DNA from: Dromiciops gliroides
Lineage: Eukaryota; Chordata; Mammalia; Microbiotheria; Microbiotheriidae
NCBI RefSeq assembly: GCF_019393635.1
Contig: NC_057864.1
Location: 445,354,822 to 445,418,821, forward strand
Reading direction: 5' to 3'
Length of the DNA: 64,000 bases
This document shows, in pieces, positions 1-9,539 of the stretch (position 1 is its first letter; the number at the start of each line of letters is the position of its first letter). Both the position numbers and the translations under genes were made by a program. Under the pieces are notes generated by a model, which was given only the letters and a program-made list of their open reading frames with translations, was not told the origin of the DNA and made no database searches.

Positions 1-475
1 TTGCCCAACCCTAGCCTCCTCATACTTGCTTGAGGTTTGGTGTGGGGGGAAAGGGGAGGACCCAGATTTGAGGGATGTAAAAAGCACCATGGGTAGCTAT
101 CGATCCTGTGGGAAGGTGGGATAAGTCTGCACCACATGCTTATCAGCATAATATAAGGATGATATTGAACATAATTAGTAGAAATAATAATGATATTTAA
201 TAATTTTGGAGCTAGAGTGAGCAGACCAAGCAGAGTATCTTCAAACTAAGAGCATAAAAGGATTCTCCAGGATTACTTTCATTGTTTTGGGAGAGGTTTT
301 TTTCAGGGCCCATGGAGTTTCTGTCTCTGTCTTTGATTCCGTGATTGCAATCCATCTGGGAGGCAAGAGGCTAGTGACAATCTGAGTTTCCACCCCCAAA
401 GACTGTTTCCCCTATTCTCACAGTCAAAGAATTGGTGTAAGAAGGAAAACTCCAGAGTATTAGAATTGGAGGGAT
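1..475. other. Unassigned non-coding sequence
   Basis: No family, exon or RNA gene recognised. The final bases before the microsatellite ('gagtattagaattg') form the left target duplication of the SINE that follows. Confidence 0.5.
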
Positions 476-571
476 CTTCCTTCCTTCCTTCCTTCCTTCC
501 TTCCTTCCTTCCTTCCTTCCTTCCTTCCTTCCTTCCTTCCTTCCTTCCTTCCTTCCTTCCTTCCTTCCTTC

Positions 572-654
<83 letters not shown>

Positions 655-657
655 TCC
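476..657. repeat. Compound microsatellite (TTCC)n then (TTTC)n
   Basis: About 24 TTCC units run directly into about 20 TTTC units and then into the minus-strand SINE. The tract occupies the place of the SINE's T-rich (antisense A) tail, so it probably grew from that tail. Translating it gives only low-complexity Lys/Arg/Glu/Gly or Phe/Leu/Ser/Pro peptides, not a gene. Confidence 0.95.
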
Positions 658-800
658 TTTCTGGTGAGGCAATTGGGGTTAAGTGACTTGCCCAGGGTCA
701 CACAGCTAGTAAGTGCTAAGTGTCTGAGGTCAGATATTTGAACTCAGGTCCTCCTGAATCCCGGGCTGATGCTCTATCCACTGCGCCACCTAGCTGCCCC
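658..800 (-). mobile_element. WSINE1-like CORE-SINE
   Basis: Reads from the tail end 'gtgaggcaattggggttaag' to the tRNA-like head 'gccacctagctgcccc'. Flanks 'gagtattagaattg' and 'gggtatcagaattg' are an imperfect target duplication. The tRNA-derived head carries a pol III B-box-like 'gttcaaat' on the minus strand. Confidence 0.92.
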
Positions 801-814
801 TCAGGGTATCAGAA

Positions 815-1012
815 TTGATCATAGAATGGTAGATTTAGTGCTGGGAGGAATCTCAGAGTCTGAGTCCAATCTCTTTATTTTACATATGAGAAAAATGAGA
901 TTCAGAAAATTCCATTGTCTTGCTCAAGGTCACACAAGAAGTAGGTGACAAAGCTGAGATACAAAACCAATGGGTGTTTTGACCCCTGACTTTCTGCTGT
1001 ACCATCCTTTCT
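815..1012 (-). repeat. MIR-type relic
   Basis: Contains 'atcatagaatggtag', an altered 'ttttacatatgaga' and 'caaggtcacacaagaagtaggtgaca', the diagnostic order of an antisense MIR/CORE-SINE. Strongly diverged, so old. Confidence 0.75.
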
Positions 1013-1871
1013 CCCTCAACTCCTAGGAGGTGTGGTTTTGCCAAAGGTCAAAAACGGAGACCAAAATCATGGTGCCGCTCTCCAGACCACGGGGGCCTCA
1101 AGTCTTGCTGACTCTTGTCACCATATGAAAATACTCTAGGCTCCCATTCTTGACTGCCTGTCACCAACAAAACCTGGGGATGCTTGCTTGCGGCTACAGC
1201 TCTGACAGAGGATGAGAAACCACATGGGTATGGTCCAAGAAACACAAGTCTGTGAAATCCATACAAATCCTTCATGGTCCTGTTTAGGAGTCATGTCTTT
1301 CTGGTGATATCACTGTCTCAGCCATCTCTGAGAGTCACTATGATAATTTTTGTTGTTCTCAGTGTAACCCCTGTCCCCAAGCCCATCATACAGGATTCTC
1401 TTCTTATTGTTGGAGATGAATTTAGGGCAGGGCATCTACCAATAAAGAGTCCTATATTGATGGGCTTTGGGACAGGGATCACCTTAGTACTGTATTTAAG
1501 TCTCACCTTTTTCTAGTTACAGAGTCCTTTCCCGCACCCCTAAAATAGGTGTTTTCTTTCTATTTTAAAACTCCTTCCATTTACTATCCAAGCTGAGGCC
1601 CCACAACCTAATGAGCTGACCAATGTTTCCCCTGGTCTGTCATGGGCTGTTGCTTCAAAGAAAAAGCAGACTGGTCAGTTAATGCTGAAAGCTATGGATC
1701 TTTTATTTGGGGGTGTTTTAAGGAAAAATCTAAAAGATATGGTTATGAGGCCTTAACTGGAGAAACTTACTGCAGGGGGAGAGACATGCAGCAAAGAGGT
1801 AGTCCCTGAACCCTCCACACACACACCTCCCCTCAAAGGCCATGATTAATGTCTATCCAAAAAGGCAGCCT
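1013..1871. other. Unassigned sequence with a hairpin at 1360-1492
   Basis: No known family recognised. It includes an imperfect inverted repeat (separate entry) that produces overlapping open frames on both strands, 1274-1516 (+) and 1318-1506 (-). These frames mirror each other and are not taken as genes. Confidence 0.5.
1360..1492. repeat. Imperfect long hairpin
   Basis: Left arm 1360-1403 begins 'cagtgtaacccctgtcccca'. Right arm 1445-1492 ends with its near complement 'gggacagggatcaccttagtactg'. Arms are 44-48 nt with several mismatches and bulges; the loop is about 41 nt. It could be a MITE remnant or a small-RNA precursor-like fold. Confidence 0.7.
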
Positions 1872-2007
1872 GGGCAGCTAGGTGGTACAGTGGATAAAGC
1901 AATGGCCTTGGATTCAGGAGGACCTGAGTTCAAATCCAGCCTCAGACACTTGACACCTACTAGCTGTGTGACCCTGGGCAAGTCACATAACCCTCATTGC
2001 TCCACAA

Positions 2008-2038
<31 letters not shown>

Positions 2039-2040
2039 AG
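1872..2040 (+). mobile_element. WSINE1-like CORE-SINE
   Basis: Full head to A-rich tail. Flanks 'aaaaaggcagcc' and 'aaaaaggtagcc' look like the target duplication. The tail is A-rich with scattered G. Confidence 0.92.
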
Positions 2041-2169
2041 GTAGCCCACTACACCTGTCATACTAGGACTGGCTTGGAAAAAAGGACTGGGAAAGGACAG
2101 AGAAGTATTAAGCCCAGGTTGTTACCACAGGGCTCTGGGCAGTATTTGGATCACAGCATAAGGATTAGC

Positions 2170-2310
2170 CCAGGGTAATGGATATAGACTTGAAAGGGAT
2201 CTTAGGGATGATCTAGTCTAACTTCTCCAACACCCCATTTTACAAACAAGGAAACTGAGGTCTAGAGAGGTGAAGTGTCTTACCCACAACTGCACAAGTA
2301 GGAGTCCTTG
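2170..2310 (-). repeat. MIR-type relic
   Basis: 'gggatgatctagtctaact' followed by 'cattttacaaacaaggaaactgagg' and 'cacaactgcacaagtaggag' matches the antisense MIR order. Confidence 0.75.
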
Positions 2311-2939
2311 ATGGTCTTGGGAAAAGGCTGCATCTATGACTTGTGAATGGTTACATCAAATTCCCACTGAGACTCCTGGCTTCCTGCTCTGGGGCTGAAC
2401 AAGGTCAGGGCAGGTCTTGAGGCTGCTCCAGGTGTCTTATACTAAGTGAGAAGTCTTTCTGAGGCAGTTAGCATTGGTTTCCCTGCTCTAAGGTCATGGG
2501 CATGCAGGCAGGGAAGAAGCATCAATCAGTTTGGGTTCTTAAGAGGAAAAAAGGCAGAAGGGGAATGATACCAGGCAGTAGGAAGGAGTATGGATAGGAC
2601 ATAGACAGTTTGCTGGACTGGGAAAGCCTAGACTTGAAAACCCAGGGGTTGCCTCAGAAAACAGAGCCCCAGGGTCTTCCTTCCCTTTTATTTCTCTACC
2701 TCTATTGGTGGGATCATCATTCTCTTAGTCAGCTAGGTTTCAAATTTTCAGTCCTCACTGACTCTTCCCTTTCCTTAGTCCATCACATCTAACCATCCTA
2801 GCCAAGGCTTTTTGGTCCTTCATGTACAATGTCTTGGGTTTTCATCCTCATTGCTTAACCTTCATTCAGGTGGTACAGCCTCAATTCTTACCCAGCCTTT
2901 AGTCATTGAATGCGTGTGGCCTCAGACAAACTGAAACCA
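2311..2939. other. Unassigned non-coding sequence
   Basis: No family recognised. A 60-codon frame at 2610-2792 has no recognisable domain and no splice or promoter context; not called. Confidence 0.45.
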
Positions 2940-3326
2940 GGAAAGACCTTAATTTAGGAAGGTCAGGGTCTCCCCTTGCATCCTGGGCCATCGCCAGTTA
3001 CTGTGACCCTTGTCTTGCCTCTGGATTCCTATGACTCTTTTTTTTTTTTTGGCAGGGTACTGAGGGTTAAGTGACTTGCCCAGGGTCACACAGCTAGTTA
3101 AGTGTCAAGTGCCTGAGGCTGGATTTGAACTCAGGTCCTCCTGAATCCAAGGCTTTGTCCACTGTACCACCTAGCTGCTCCCCCCCCCTTTTTTTTATTC
3201 CGATGACTCTTGAGGAGAGAGTGAAGCTAACAACTTTGCAGAGCTCTGCCTCACTCAAATACAATTCATGCACAAGTCAGGACATCACATGTGTGATGTC
3301 ATTGGTCTTCTTCAAGAATGAAGGAT
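2940..3326 (+). mobile_element. RTE-tailed short element, split by a SINE
   Basis: The 3' end 'gatgtcattggtcttcttcaagaatgaagga' type tail is shared with 37187-37290 and, inverted, with 12626, 28608, 39430 and 63850. The body is interrupted at 3040 by a WSINE1; 'atgactctt' occurs on both sides. Confidence 0.6.
3040..3186 (-). mobile_element. WSINE1-like CORE-SINE
   Basis: T11 tail side, then 'gggttaagtgacttgcccag' to 'ccacctagctgctcccc'. Target duplication 'atgactctt' lies at 3030 and 3203. Confidence 0.9.
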
Positions 3327-3491
3327 GGGGGCAGCTAGATGGTGCAGTGGATAGAGTACCGGCCCTGAAGTCAGGAGTACCTGAGTTCAAATCCGGCCTC
3401 AGACACTTAATACTTAACTAGCTGTGTGACCCTGGGCAAGTCACTTAACCCCAATTGCCTCACTAAAAAAAAAAAAAAAAAAAAAAAAAAG
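3327..3491 (+). mobile_element. WSINE1-like CORE-SINE
   Basis: Sits directly at the tail of the RTE-tailed element. Flanks 'agaatgaaggatg' and 'agaattaaggatg' give the target duplication. The poly-A tail is about 27 nt. Confidence 0.93.
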
Positions 3492-3544
3492 AATTAAGGA
3501 TGAACTACAACAAGTAGATAGAACTCCGGGCATGAAGTCAGAAT

Positions 3545-3852
3545 GAGCTAACAATAGCTAACATTTATATAGCCCTTTGAGATTTGCAAAGTGCCTTACA
3601 AATATCATCTCATTTGACTCTCACAATAACCTTGGAAGGTAGGTGCTATTATTATGCTCAGTTTTATAGGCAGACTGCAGTTAAGTGACTTGCCTAGAAT
3701 TACACAGCTATTTGAACTAAGGTCTTTCAGTCTCCAAGTCAACATTCTATCTACTGGGCCATCTAATGCCTTGAATCCAAATCCAGACTTAGACACTAGC
3801 TGTATGACTCTCTCTGCCTCAGTTTCTTCATCTGTAAAATGGAAATAATAAT
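3545..3852 (-). repeat. MIR-type relics
   Basis: 'acatttatatagccctttga...tttgcaaagtgcc' and 'tatcatctcatttgactctcacaa' followed by the bookkeeping segment of an antisense MIR. From about 3760 a sense segment ('ctgcctcagtttcttcatctgtaaaatgg') follows, so two opposed MIR fragments may be joined here. Confidence 0.7.
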
Positions 3853-4230
3853 AATAATAATAGTCAAGAATAACAGAAAAGGACTGAGGATGGAGTATCA
3901 GGGGCCAACCACAGTTAGGAGGCAAAAGGAGAAAAACAAACCAGTGAAGGGACAGAAGTTAGATAAATAGGAGGAGAATCAGGAGAAAGCAATGTCATGA
4001 AAGTGGAATTGGGAAGTGCCAACAGTGTCAAATGTTGCAGAGAAGAGAAAGGGGCCAACCACAGAACACTGGAAATGCCTAGTTATTTGTGCTAATGTTA
4101 TGTTTTCCCTTCTATGCTGTCAGCTCTTTGATGACGGGGACTGTATTTTATGTTTATTTTTAACTCCTATGATGCCTCACACTGTACATTGCCTATAGCA
4201 GCTGCTTAGGAGATTTCTATTTAATGAGTG
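3853..4230. other. Unassigned sequence with an L2-like tail
   Basis: About 4090-4230 carries 'cagctctttgatgacggggactgtatttt' and 'atgcctcacactgtac', resembling the sense L2 3' end. The rest is unassigned. Confidence 0.5.
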
Positions 4231-4920
4231 AATGAGTGCTCCCCAATGCTTACTCCTACCTCGGCTATCCAAGAAATGTGTACGAACTACGGAAATCTTT
4301 TGGAAATGTAATGATGGAGCTTTCTAGGTAGAATGCATTCACCCCTTCCCACAACTTGAATATAATCCAAAAAATTTTTTGGGTAAAATAAGTGAGCATC
4401 TTCTGCTCCCTAGACCCCATTAATGTCTTTAATTGTTCTAATTGCCCTCTATCTCTGATCAGAGTTAGGGTTTCCTTTCCTTTATTGTTCTGGAACCAGG
4501 GATGACTTGGTAAATGTTGAACAACTAGCTCTGGGGGGATGGATTTCAGGACACAAGTAAGTTGAATATTTCTTCCATCATTTTCTCAAGTCCATATGAT
4601 CCATAAAACAATTACTCAAGCCCTCATTTGTAGAATTTGCCAATTTCTGAGGTGTAAATGCTCACATCAAAAATTCTAAAATGAGCTCTGGTGAGATAGT
4701 ACATGTGATCTCCAGCATTCCCCTGTCTAGGACCCACAGTCACCCTTTCTCATCTTAGAGAAGCCAGGGGCGTCTCTACATAAAGTGGAAAAATTAGCTT
4801 CTCTCTACATAGCCATTTACATTTCTTTGTACAAAGAAGACCTCAGCATGAATCAGCTGATTTTTCATCTCAATTTATGCATGCCAAACAAATATTGAAA
4901 CCTTTTCCATGGGTGCCTGT
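4231..4920. other. Non-coding stretch holding a diverged dispersed repeat
   Basis: About 4515-4700 shares ordered blocks with 33640-33840: 'caactagctc', 'atttgtagaatttgcc', 'gtgtaaatgctcacatc', then 'gctctggtgag'. The family is not recognised; an old DNA transposon or LTR fossil is possible. Confidence 0.5.
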
Positions 4921-4963
4921 GTGTGTGTGGGGTATATGTGTGTGTGTATGTATGATGTGTGTT
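4917..4963. repeat. (TG)n-rich microsatellite
   Basis: Interrupted TG/TATG repeats. Confidence 0.9.
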
Positions 4964-5021
4964 GCTTCGGGGCAGGCCAGAGTGAAAAGTGGGATTGAAG
5001 TTCAGCAAAATACATAGGGAA

Positions 5022-5175
5022 GGGGCAGCTAGGTGGTGCAGTGGATAAGGCACCAGCCCTGGATTCAGGAGGACCTGAGTTCAAATCCAGCCTCAGATAC
5101 TTGACGCTTACTAGCTATGTGACCCTGGGTGAGTCACTTAATCCCCATTGCCCTGCAAAAAAAAAAAACAAACCC
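5022..5175 (+). mobile_element. WSINE1-like CORE-SINE
   Basis: Complete head and body, with an A-rich tail followed by 'aaacaaacaaac'. Confidence 0.92.
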
Positions 5176-5429
5176 CAAACAAACAAACAAAAACAATTAA
5201 AACCCGTATCTCTTGACTCTGGGCCCCTTACTTTTCCTATTCTATAACAAGTGTGGGTCTACACATGCCTGCCTTTGTCAATCTGCTCTTAACAGTTGTT
5301 TGTTCCTGCCTTGCCTTCTGCTGGGTAACAGAAGTCAAAAAGACAACTGATGGCCGGCTGAAAATAGAGACAGGAGGTTTAACAGAGAAAGATGCACCCA
5401 AAGTTAGCTGTCGAGTGAACAATCTGAAG

Positions 5430-5665
5430 GAATAATAATAAACATTCATATAGTGTTTACTACGTTCCAGGCACTATGTAAACATTTCATCACAACAACC
5501 CTGCAAGGTAGGCGCTATTTTATGCCCATTTTAGAGATGAGGAAACTGAGGTGAACAGAGTTGAAGTGACTTGCCCACGGTCATATGACTAGGAAGTATC
5601 CAAGGCTCGATTTGAACTCAGTTCTTCATGATTCCAGGCCCAGTGCTTCTAAGCGTGATTTCTTG
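5430..5665 (-). repeat. MIR-type relic
   Basis: 'cattcatatagtgtttactacgttccaggcactatgtaaac' and 'cattttagagatgaggaaactgagg' in antisense MIR order. Confidence 0.8.
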
Positions 5666-5954
5666 CTCTGGCCCATGGTCTTTGTGTGCCTTGCTTTGGC
5701 CATCTTTACTCTCAAAATTGTCTCTTTTCCAAATAGATCCAGAGAAATGCAGAATGCATCCATTGCCAGGATGGTCTGTACTTGAACACCAACATCAAGA
5801 AAGGACACGCTCTTGCCCATTGCTTTATTGCTACTTAGATTCTTTTGTTTCTTCTTTTCCTTGAATATGACCCATTTTTCAAGAGTTGGATCTTCACCCA
5901 TTCTTCTTTGGGAATGAGAAATGCTTTTTAAGAATTCAGTGTCTAGGGACCAAT
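5666..5954. other. Unassigned non-coding sequence
   Basis: No family recognised. Overlapping frames on both strands (5585-5958) lack any recognised domain. Confidence 0.4.
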
Positions 5955-6245
5955 TCAATCAATTTAACAAGCGTTTACTAAGCGCCTGTGCTAACAATTA
6001 GGTTCCACAGAGACAAAAATAAAACAGACCCGGGGGCAGCTAGGTGGCACAGTGGATAGAGCACAGGCCCTGGAGTCAGGAGGACCTGAGTTCAAATCTG
6101 CCTTCAGACACTTAACACTTACTAGCTGTGTGACCCTAGGCAAGTCACTTAACCCCCATTGCCTCACTAAAAAACAAAAAACAAAAAAAGAAAAAAAAAA
6201 CAGACCCGACCTCAGGGAGTGTATAGTCTACTAGGCAAAAATAAT
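5955..6245 (-). mobile_element. L2 fragment split by a SINE
   Basis: 'aacaagcgtttactaagcgcctgtgc' before, and 'gacctcagggagtgtatagtctac' after, the SINE at 6032. This is the antisense 5'-proximal L2 3'-end block. Confidence 0.75.
6032..6200 (+). mobile_element. WSINE1-like CORE-SINE
   Basis: Flanked by 'aaaacagacccg' and 'aaacagacccga', a near-perfect target duplication, so a fairly young insertion in L2. Confidence 0.95.
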
Positions 6246-6820
6246 GTGTGCATAGATAAGTAAATATGTACTAGCCCTTAGCTCTTCAAGTTACACTCAC
6301 AGATTGAGTCCTAAGGTTCAATAACACCAGAGTTTCACACTCTTCAAATCATAGTTCATGAGCTCCCACCAATGTTTTTACCTTTCAGTAATAAATATAC
6401 CAAAGAGGAAAACTGGCTGAAAGACATTTACTGAACAGAAATAATAGGGAACACAATATCCCTTGTTAAATATAGCTGACATCAGTGGGGGAATGGACAT
6501 TTGTAGAATTGTTCATAAGCAGAAGGTCAAACTCATAGGGAATACATGTGGTCAAGTCACTAAGAAAGGTATCTTCTCATAATGTCCCCCACTCTGCTCT
6601 TTGCTAGGTGAGATGTCTTGTTTGGCCATGTTGCTTTACTGAGCTCACTGTACCGTGCTCCCTACAGAGTAGCTAGTTACCTACAGTTTCATGCCACTTA
6701 AAATTCTTGGATGGGGCCCTGCTGAGCTCTTTGAAAAAGCTAAAACTTTTACCCTAAGACTAGCAGGAAACTCCCCCAGTTCTGTTCCCTTAGAGTCTCA
6801 GTTTTGAGGTGTACCATCTC
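6246..6820. other. Unassigned non-coding sequence
   Basis: AT-rich sequence with nothing recognised. Its end 'gtaccatctctt' is the left target duplication of the next SINE. Confidence 0.45.
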
Positions 6821-6973
6821 TTTTTTTTTTTTTTTTTGCGGGGCAATGGGGGTTAAGTGACTTGCCCAGGGTCACACAGCTAATACGTGTCAAGTATCTG
6901 AGGCTGGATTTGAAATCAGGTACTCCTGAATCCAGGGCCAGTGCTTTATCCACTGCACCACCTAGCTGCCCCC
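6821..6973 (-). mobile_element. WSINE1-like CORE-SINE
   Basis: T17 tail side to 'ctagctgcccc'. Target duplication 'taccatctctt' on both sides. Confidence 0.95.
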
Positions 6974-7289
6974 TCTACCATCTCTTGAACTGCAGGATCC
7001 CCTACCCAGGGACCAGGATTTCTCATCTCTAATGGACTCTCACCAGGGTTGCCAATGTAAATTCCTCAGTTTCTCCCATTTATTCACATAAATGAGAGGG
7101 TGGGAGAAAAAAACAACAACCCAAAAAACACCCAGGCAATGCAGGGGCAAATCCATTTTCTCTACCATTCCCCAGGCCACTCCTTGATGCTTTCATATGC
7201 AAATGATCACTTGAAGTCTCAGTTTCAGGCTCTTACATAAAATATATACAAAATAAATTGGGGGGGGGGGAGGGTTAGGGATGTGAAGG
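6974..7289. other. Unassigned non-coding sequence
   Basis: Nothing recognised except a G10 tract at about 7261-7270. Confidence 0.4.
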
Positions 7290-7470
7290 AATTCCTAACA
7301 AGGAAAAGGGAGATTCCAAAAGGCTTCTTCTAAGAGCTGGCACCTAAAGCAGGCTTTGAAAGGGTAGAGGACAAGAGGAAGAGCAATCAAAGCAATGGAC
7401 TTACCCTGGGCAAAGGCATGGGGATGGGTTATAGAATACCAGGTACAAAGGAATAGCAGATGGTAAGGAA
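7290..7470 (-). mobile_element. L2 fragment
   Basis: 'gaaggaattcctaac' and 'gctggcacctaaagcaggctttgaa' resemble the antisense L2 segment that reads like 'cttcctgtagaaggtgg...ttgaa'. Diverged. Confidence 0.5.
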
Positions 7471-7499
7471 TAGCTAGTGTTTATATAATCCTATAATGC

Positions 7500-7858
7500 A
7501 TCCATGTAGCATAGGGGACAGAACCCTGAATTTTAAGTCAGGAAGACCCGAGGGGCAGCTAGGTGGCATAGTGGATAGAGCACCAGCCCTGGATTCAGGA
7601 GGACCTGAGTTCAAATCCAGACCCAGACACTTAACACTAGCTGTGTGACCCTGGGCAAGTCACTTAACCCCAATTGCCTAAAAAAAAGAAAGGAAGGAAG
7701 GAAGACCTGAGTTATAGTCCTGCCTAGGATACTCACTAGAGGCATGACCCTGGGCAAGTCACAACCTCTCAGTTTCAATTTCTTCATCTATAAAATGGAG
7801 ATGATGGCATTGCTTACCTCACAGGGTGGTTGTGAAGATCAAATGAGATTGTGTGTGC
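7500..7858 (+). repeat. MIR split by a SINE
   Basis: Left half ends 'ttaagtcaggaagacccgag'. Right half resumes 'ggaagacctgagttatag' and runs through 'gcatgaccctgggcaagtcac' and 'cttcatctataaaatggag'. Confidence 0.8.
7552..7700 (+). mobile_element. WSINE1-like CORE-SINE
   Basis: Inserted in a MIR, with 'ggaagacccgag'/'ggaagacctgag' target duplication. The A tail has begun to turn into (GGAA)n. Confidence 0.94.
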
Positions 7859-7965
7859 ATACATATATACACACAGATTTTTGTGTATGTATATATGCAT
7901 ATATGTGCATGTATATAGGTATGTGTGTATGCATGCATGTGTGCAGGCATGTATGTATGTATAGT
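7850..7965. repeat. TA/TG-rich microsatellite
   Basis: Alternating purine-pyrimidine TATATG/TGTATG repeats. Confidence 0.9.
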
Positions 7966-7984
7966 GCCTTGCAAAACCTAAAGA

Positions 7985-8242
7985 TCTTGTTGTTCAGTTG
8001 TTTCAATTCTGTCCTACTCTTGGTGACCCCATTTAGGATTTTCTTGGCAAAGATATTGGAGTGGTTTGCCACTTCCTTCTCCAGCTTATTTACAAATGAA
8101 GAAACTGAGGTAAACAGGGTTAAATGACTTACCCTGGTTCACACAGTTAGTAAGTGTCTGAGGCCAGATTTGAACTCAAGAAGATAAGTCTTCTTGACTC
8201 CAGGCCTGGTACTGCATCCACTACACTCTGCCTAACTGCCCA
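7985..8242 (-). mobile_element. Mar-1-like CORE-SINE
   Basis: Begins at the tail 'gttgttcagttgtttcaattctgtc', passes 'ggagtggtttgccacttcc' and ends near 'ctgcctaactgcc'. The tail resembles a Bov-B/RTE LINE 3' end. Confidence 0.88.
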
Positions 8243-8334
8243 AATGTTATTTATTATTTTTATCATATGGTTTTACAGTTTTCAAAATGCTTTCTTTACA
8301 ACATTTATAAATTACCAAGGACAAATTCTATAAG

Positions 8335-8540
8335 GTAGATAGTAGAAGTCTTCTCATTTCTTAGGATGAGATAAGCTAGTAAGTGACTTGTCCAGGGTCA
8401 CACAGCTAGTAAGTATCCAAGCCAGATTTACGACTTGCCCAGGGTCACACAAATAGTAGGTGGAAGAGTCAGGATTTATACCCAGTTCTGACTCCAAATC
8501 AAACGTTCTTTCCACTACTCCACCTGGCACCTCAATGACA
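8335..8540 (-). repeat. MIR-type relic
   Basis: 'gtgacttgtccagggtcacacagctagtaag' type block appears twice in a row (8382 and 8430), suggesting a local duplication or two fragments. Confidence 0.65.
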
Positions 8541-8621
8541 GTAGGGGATCTGTAAAATAACCAGTTGTCACCTTCTTAAATAGCAATGAGATGTAGACCT
8601 CCAAGGGTGCATGTGCGCACA

Positions 8622-8623
8622 TA

Positions 8624-8658
<35 letters not shown>
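8622..8658. repeat. (CA)n microsatellite
   Basis: About 17 CA units, then 'ggaaggaagga'. Confidence 0.95.
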
Positions 8659-8659
<1 letters not shown>

Positions 8660-8939
8660 AAGGAAGGAAATGGACTTAGGGCCTGAGCTACACTGATGTT
8701 TTTCTGCTCTTTTCCATCCAAGCTGAGATAGGACCAGAAAGCCAAAGAGGGAGGAAGGTATCCTTTGGTACTTAGCCAGGAGGTACGACTGTCTTGGCAT
8801 TTTCCAGGCCATTAAGTAATAGTCACTTTGAGGCACCAAGCCATTTAATTAAGCTCGTCATCATTCACATCTCCATCACAGCCAAACTGGCCTGCTTAGC
8901 TGTTCCTTGAATTCAACATGCTGACTGTGCATGTGTTCA

Positions 8940-9155
8940 GGCTGTGTCTGACCCATGGGATGCCCTCTCTCCTCGATACTACTTCATAGACTTCTCTCTA
9001 TTCAAGGCTTGAACTTGAGTGCCACCTCTTCTGGGAAGCCTTCCCTGATCTACTTAAATCTTCCTGGAGCATTTTATCTGAATTATACTTAATTGTGTAT
9101 GACAAATCTCCCTACAAGAGCCTGAACCCCCTGAGAATAGTGACCACCATCTTTC
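8940..9155 (+). mobile_element. L2 3'-end fragment
   Basis: 'cttgagtgccacctcttctgggaagccttccctgatc' region and 'cctgagaatagtgacc' match the sense L2 3' end. Confidence 0.75.
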
Positions 9156-9539
9156 ATTCAATTCAATTCAACAAAGCACCTTTTCTTTTTAAAGCATTGC
9201 CCTAGACACTGAGAAGACAAAAGTCTCTGGTTGGAATGGTATAGAATGGAAAACCATTGATTCAGCACCAAGCACTGTGTTAAACAGTTGGGCTACAAAT
9301 ACAAACAAATAAGGAGTGACTACTTCTCTTATGAGGGGAAATGGTGGTCAGAAAGGACAGCTATCAGAGTATTGATGCGATGCTATTTTAGGAAAGGTGG
9401 AGGGGAGGGGAGAGGTAAGGAGGTACAAATATGATGATATGCCATATAGATAATCAGGATCCCAGGGTGGGTACTTGGACCATCCCAAGGTAAGTGAGTC
9501 TAGAGAGCAAAAATAGCCAGCATGAATACTATATGATAG
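9156..9539 (-). mobile_element. L2-like diverged fragments
   Basis: 'cagcaccaagcactgtgttaaacagttgggctacaaatac' resembles the antisense L2 tail. The remainder to 9539 is unassigned. Confidence 0.5.

Noticed and set aside
7552..7700. tRNA gene, because the SINE heads contain A/B-box-like sequence
   Set aside because: The head does not fold as an intact tRNA in context and recurs about thirty times with an A tail; it is a tRNA-derived SINE.
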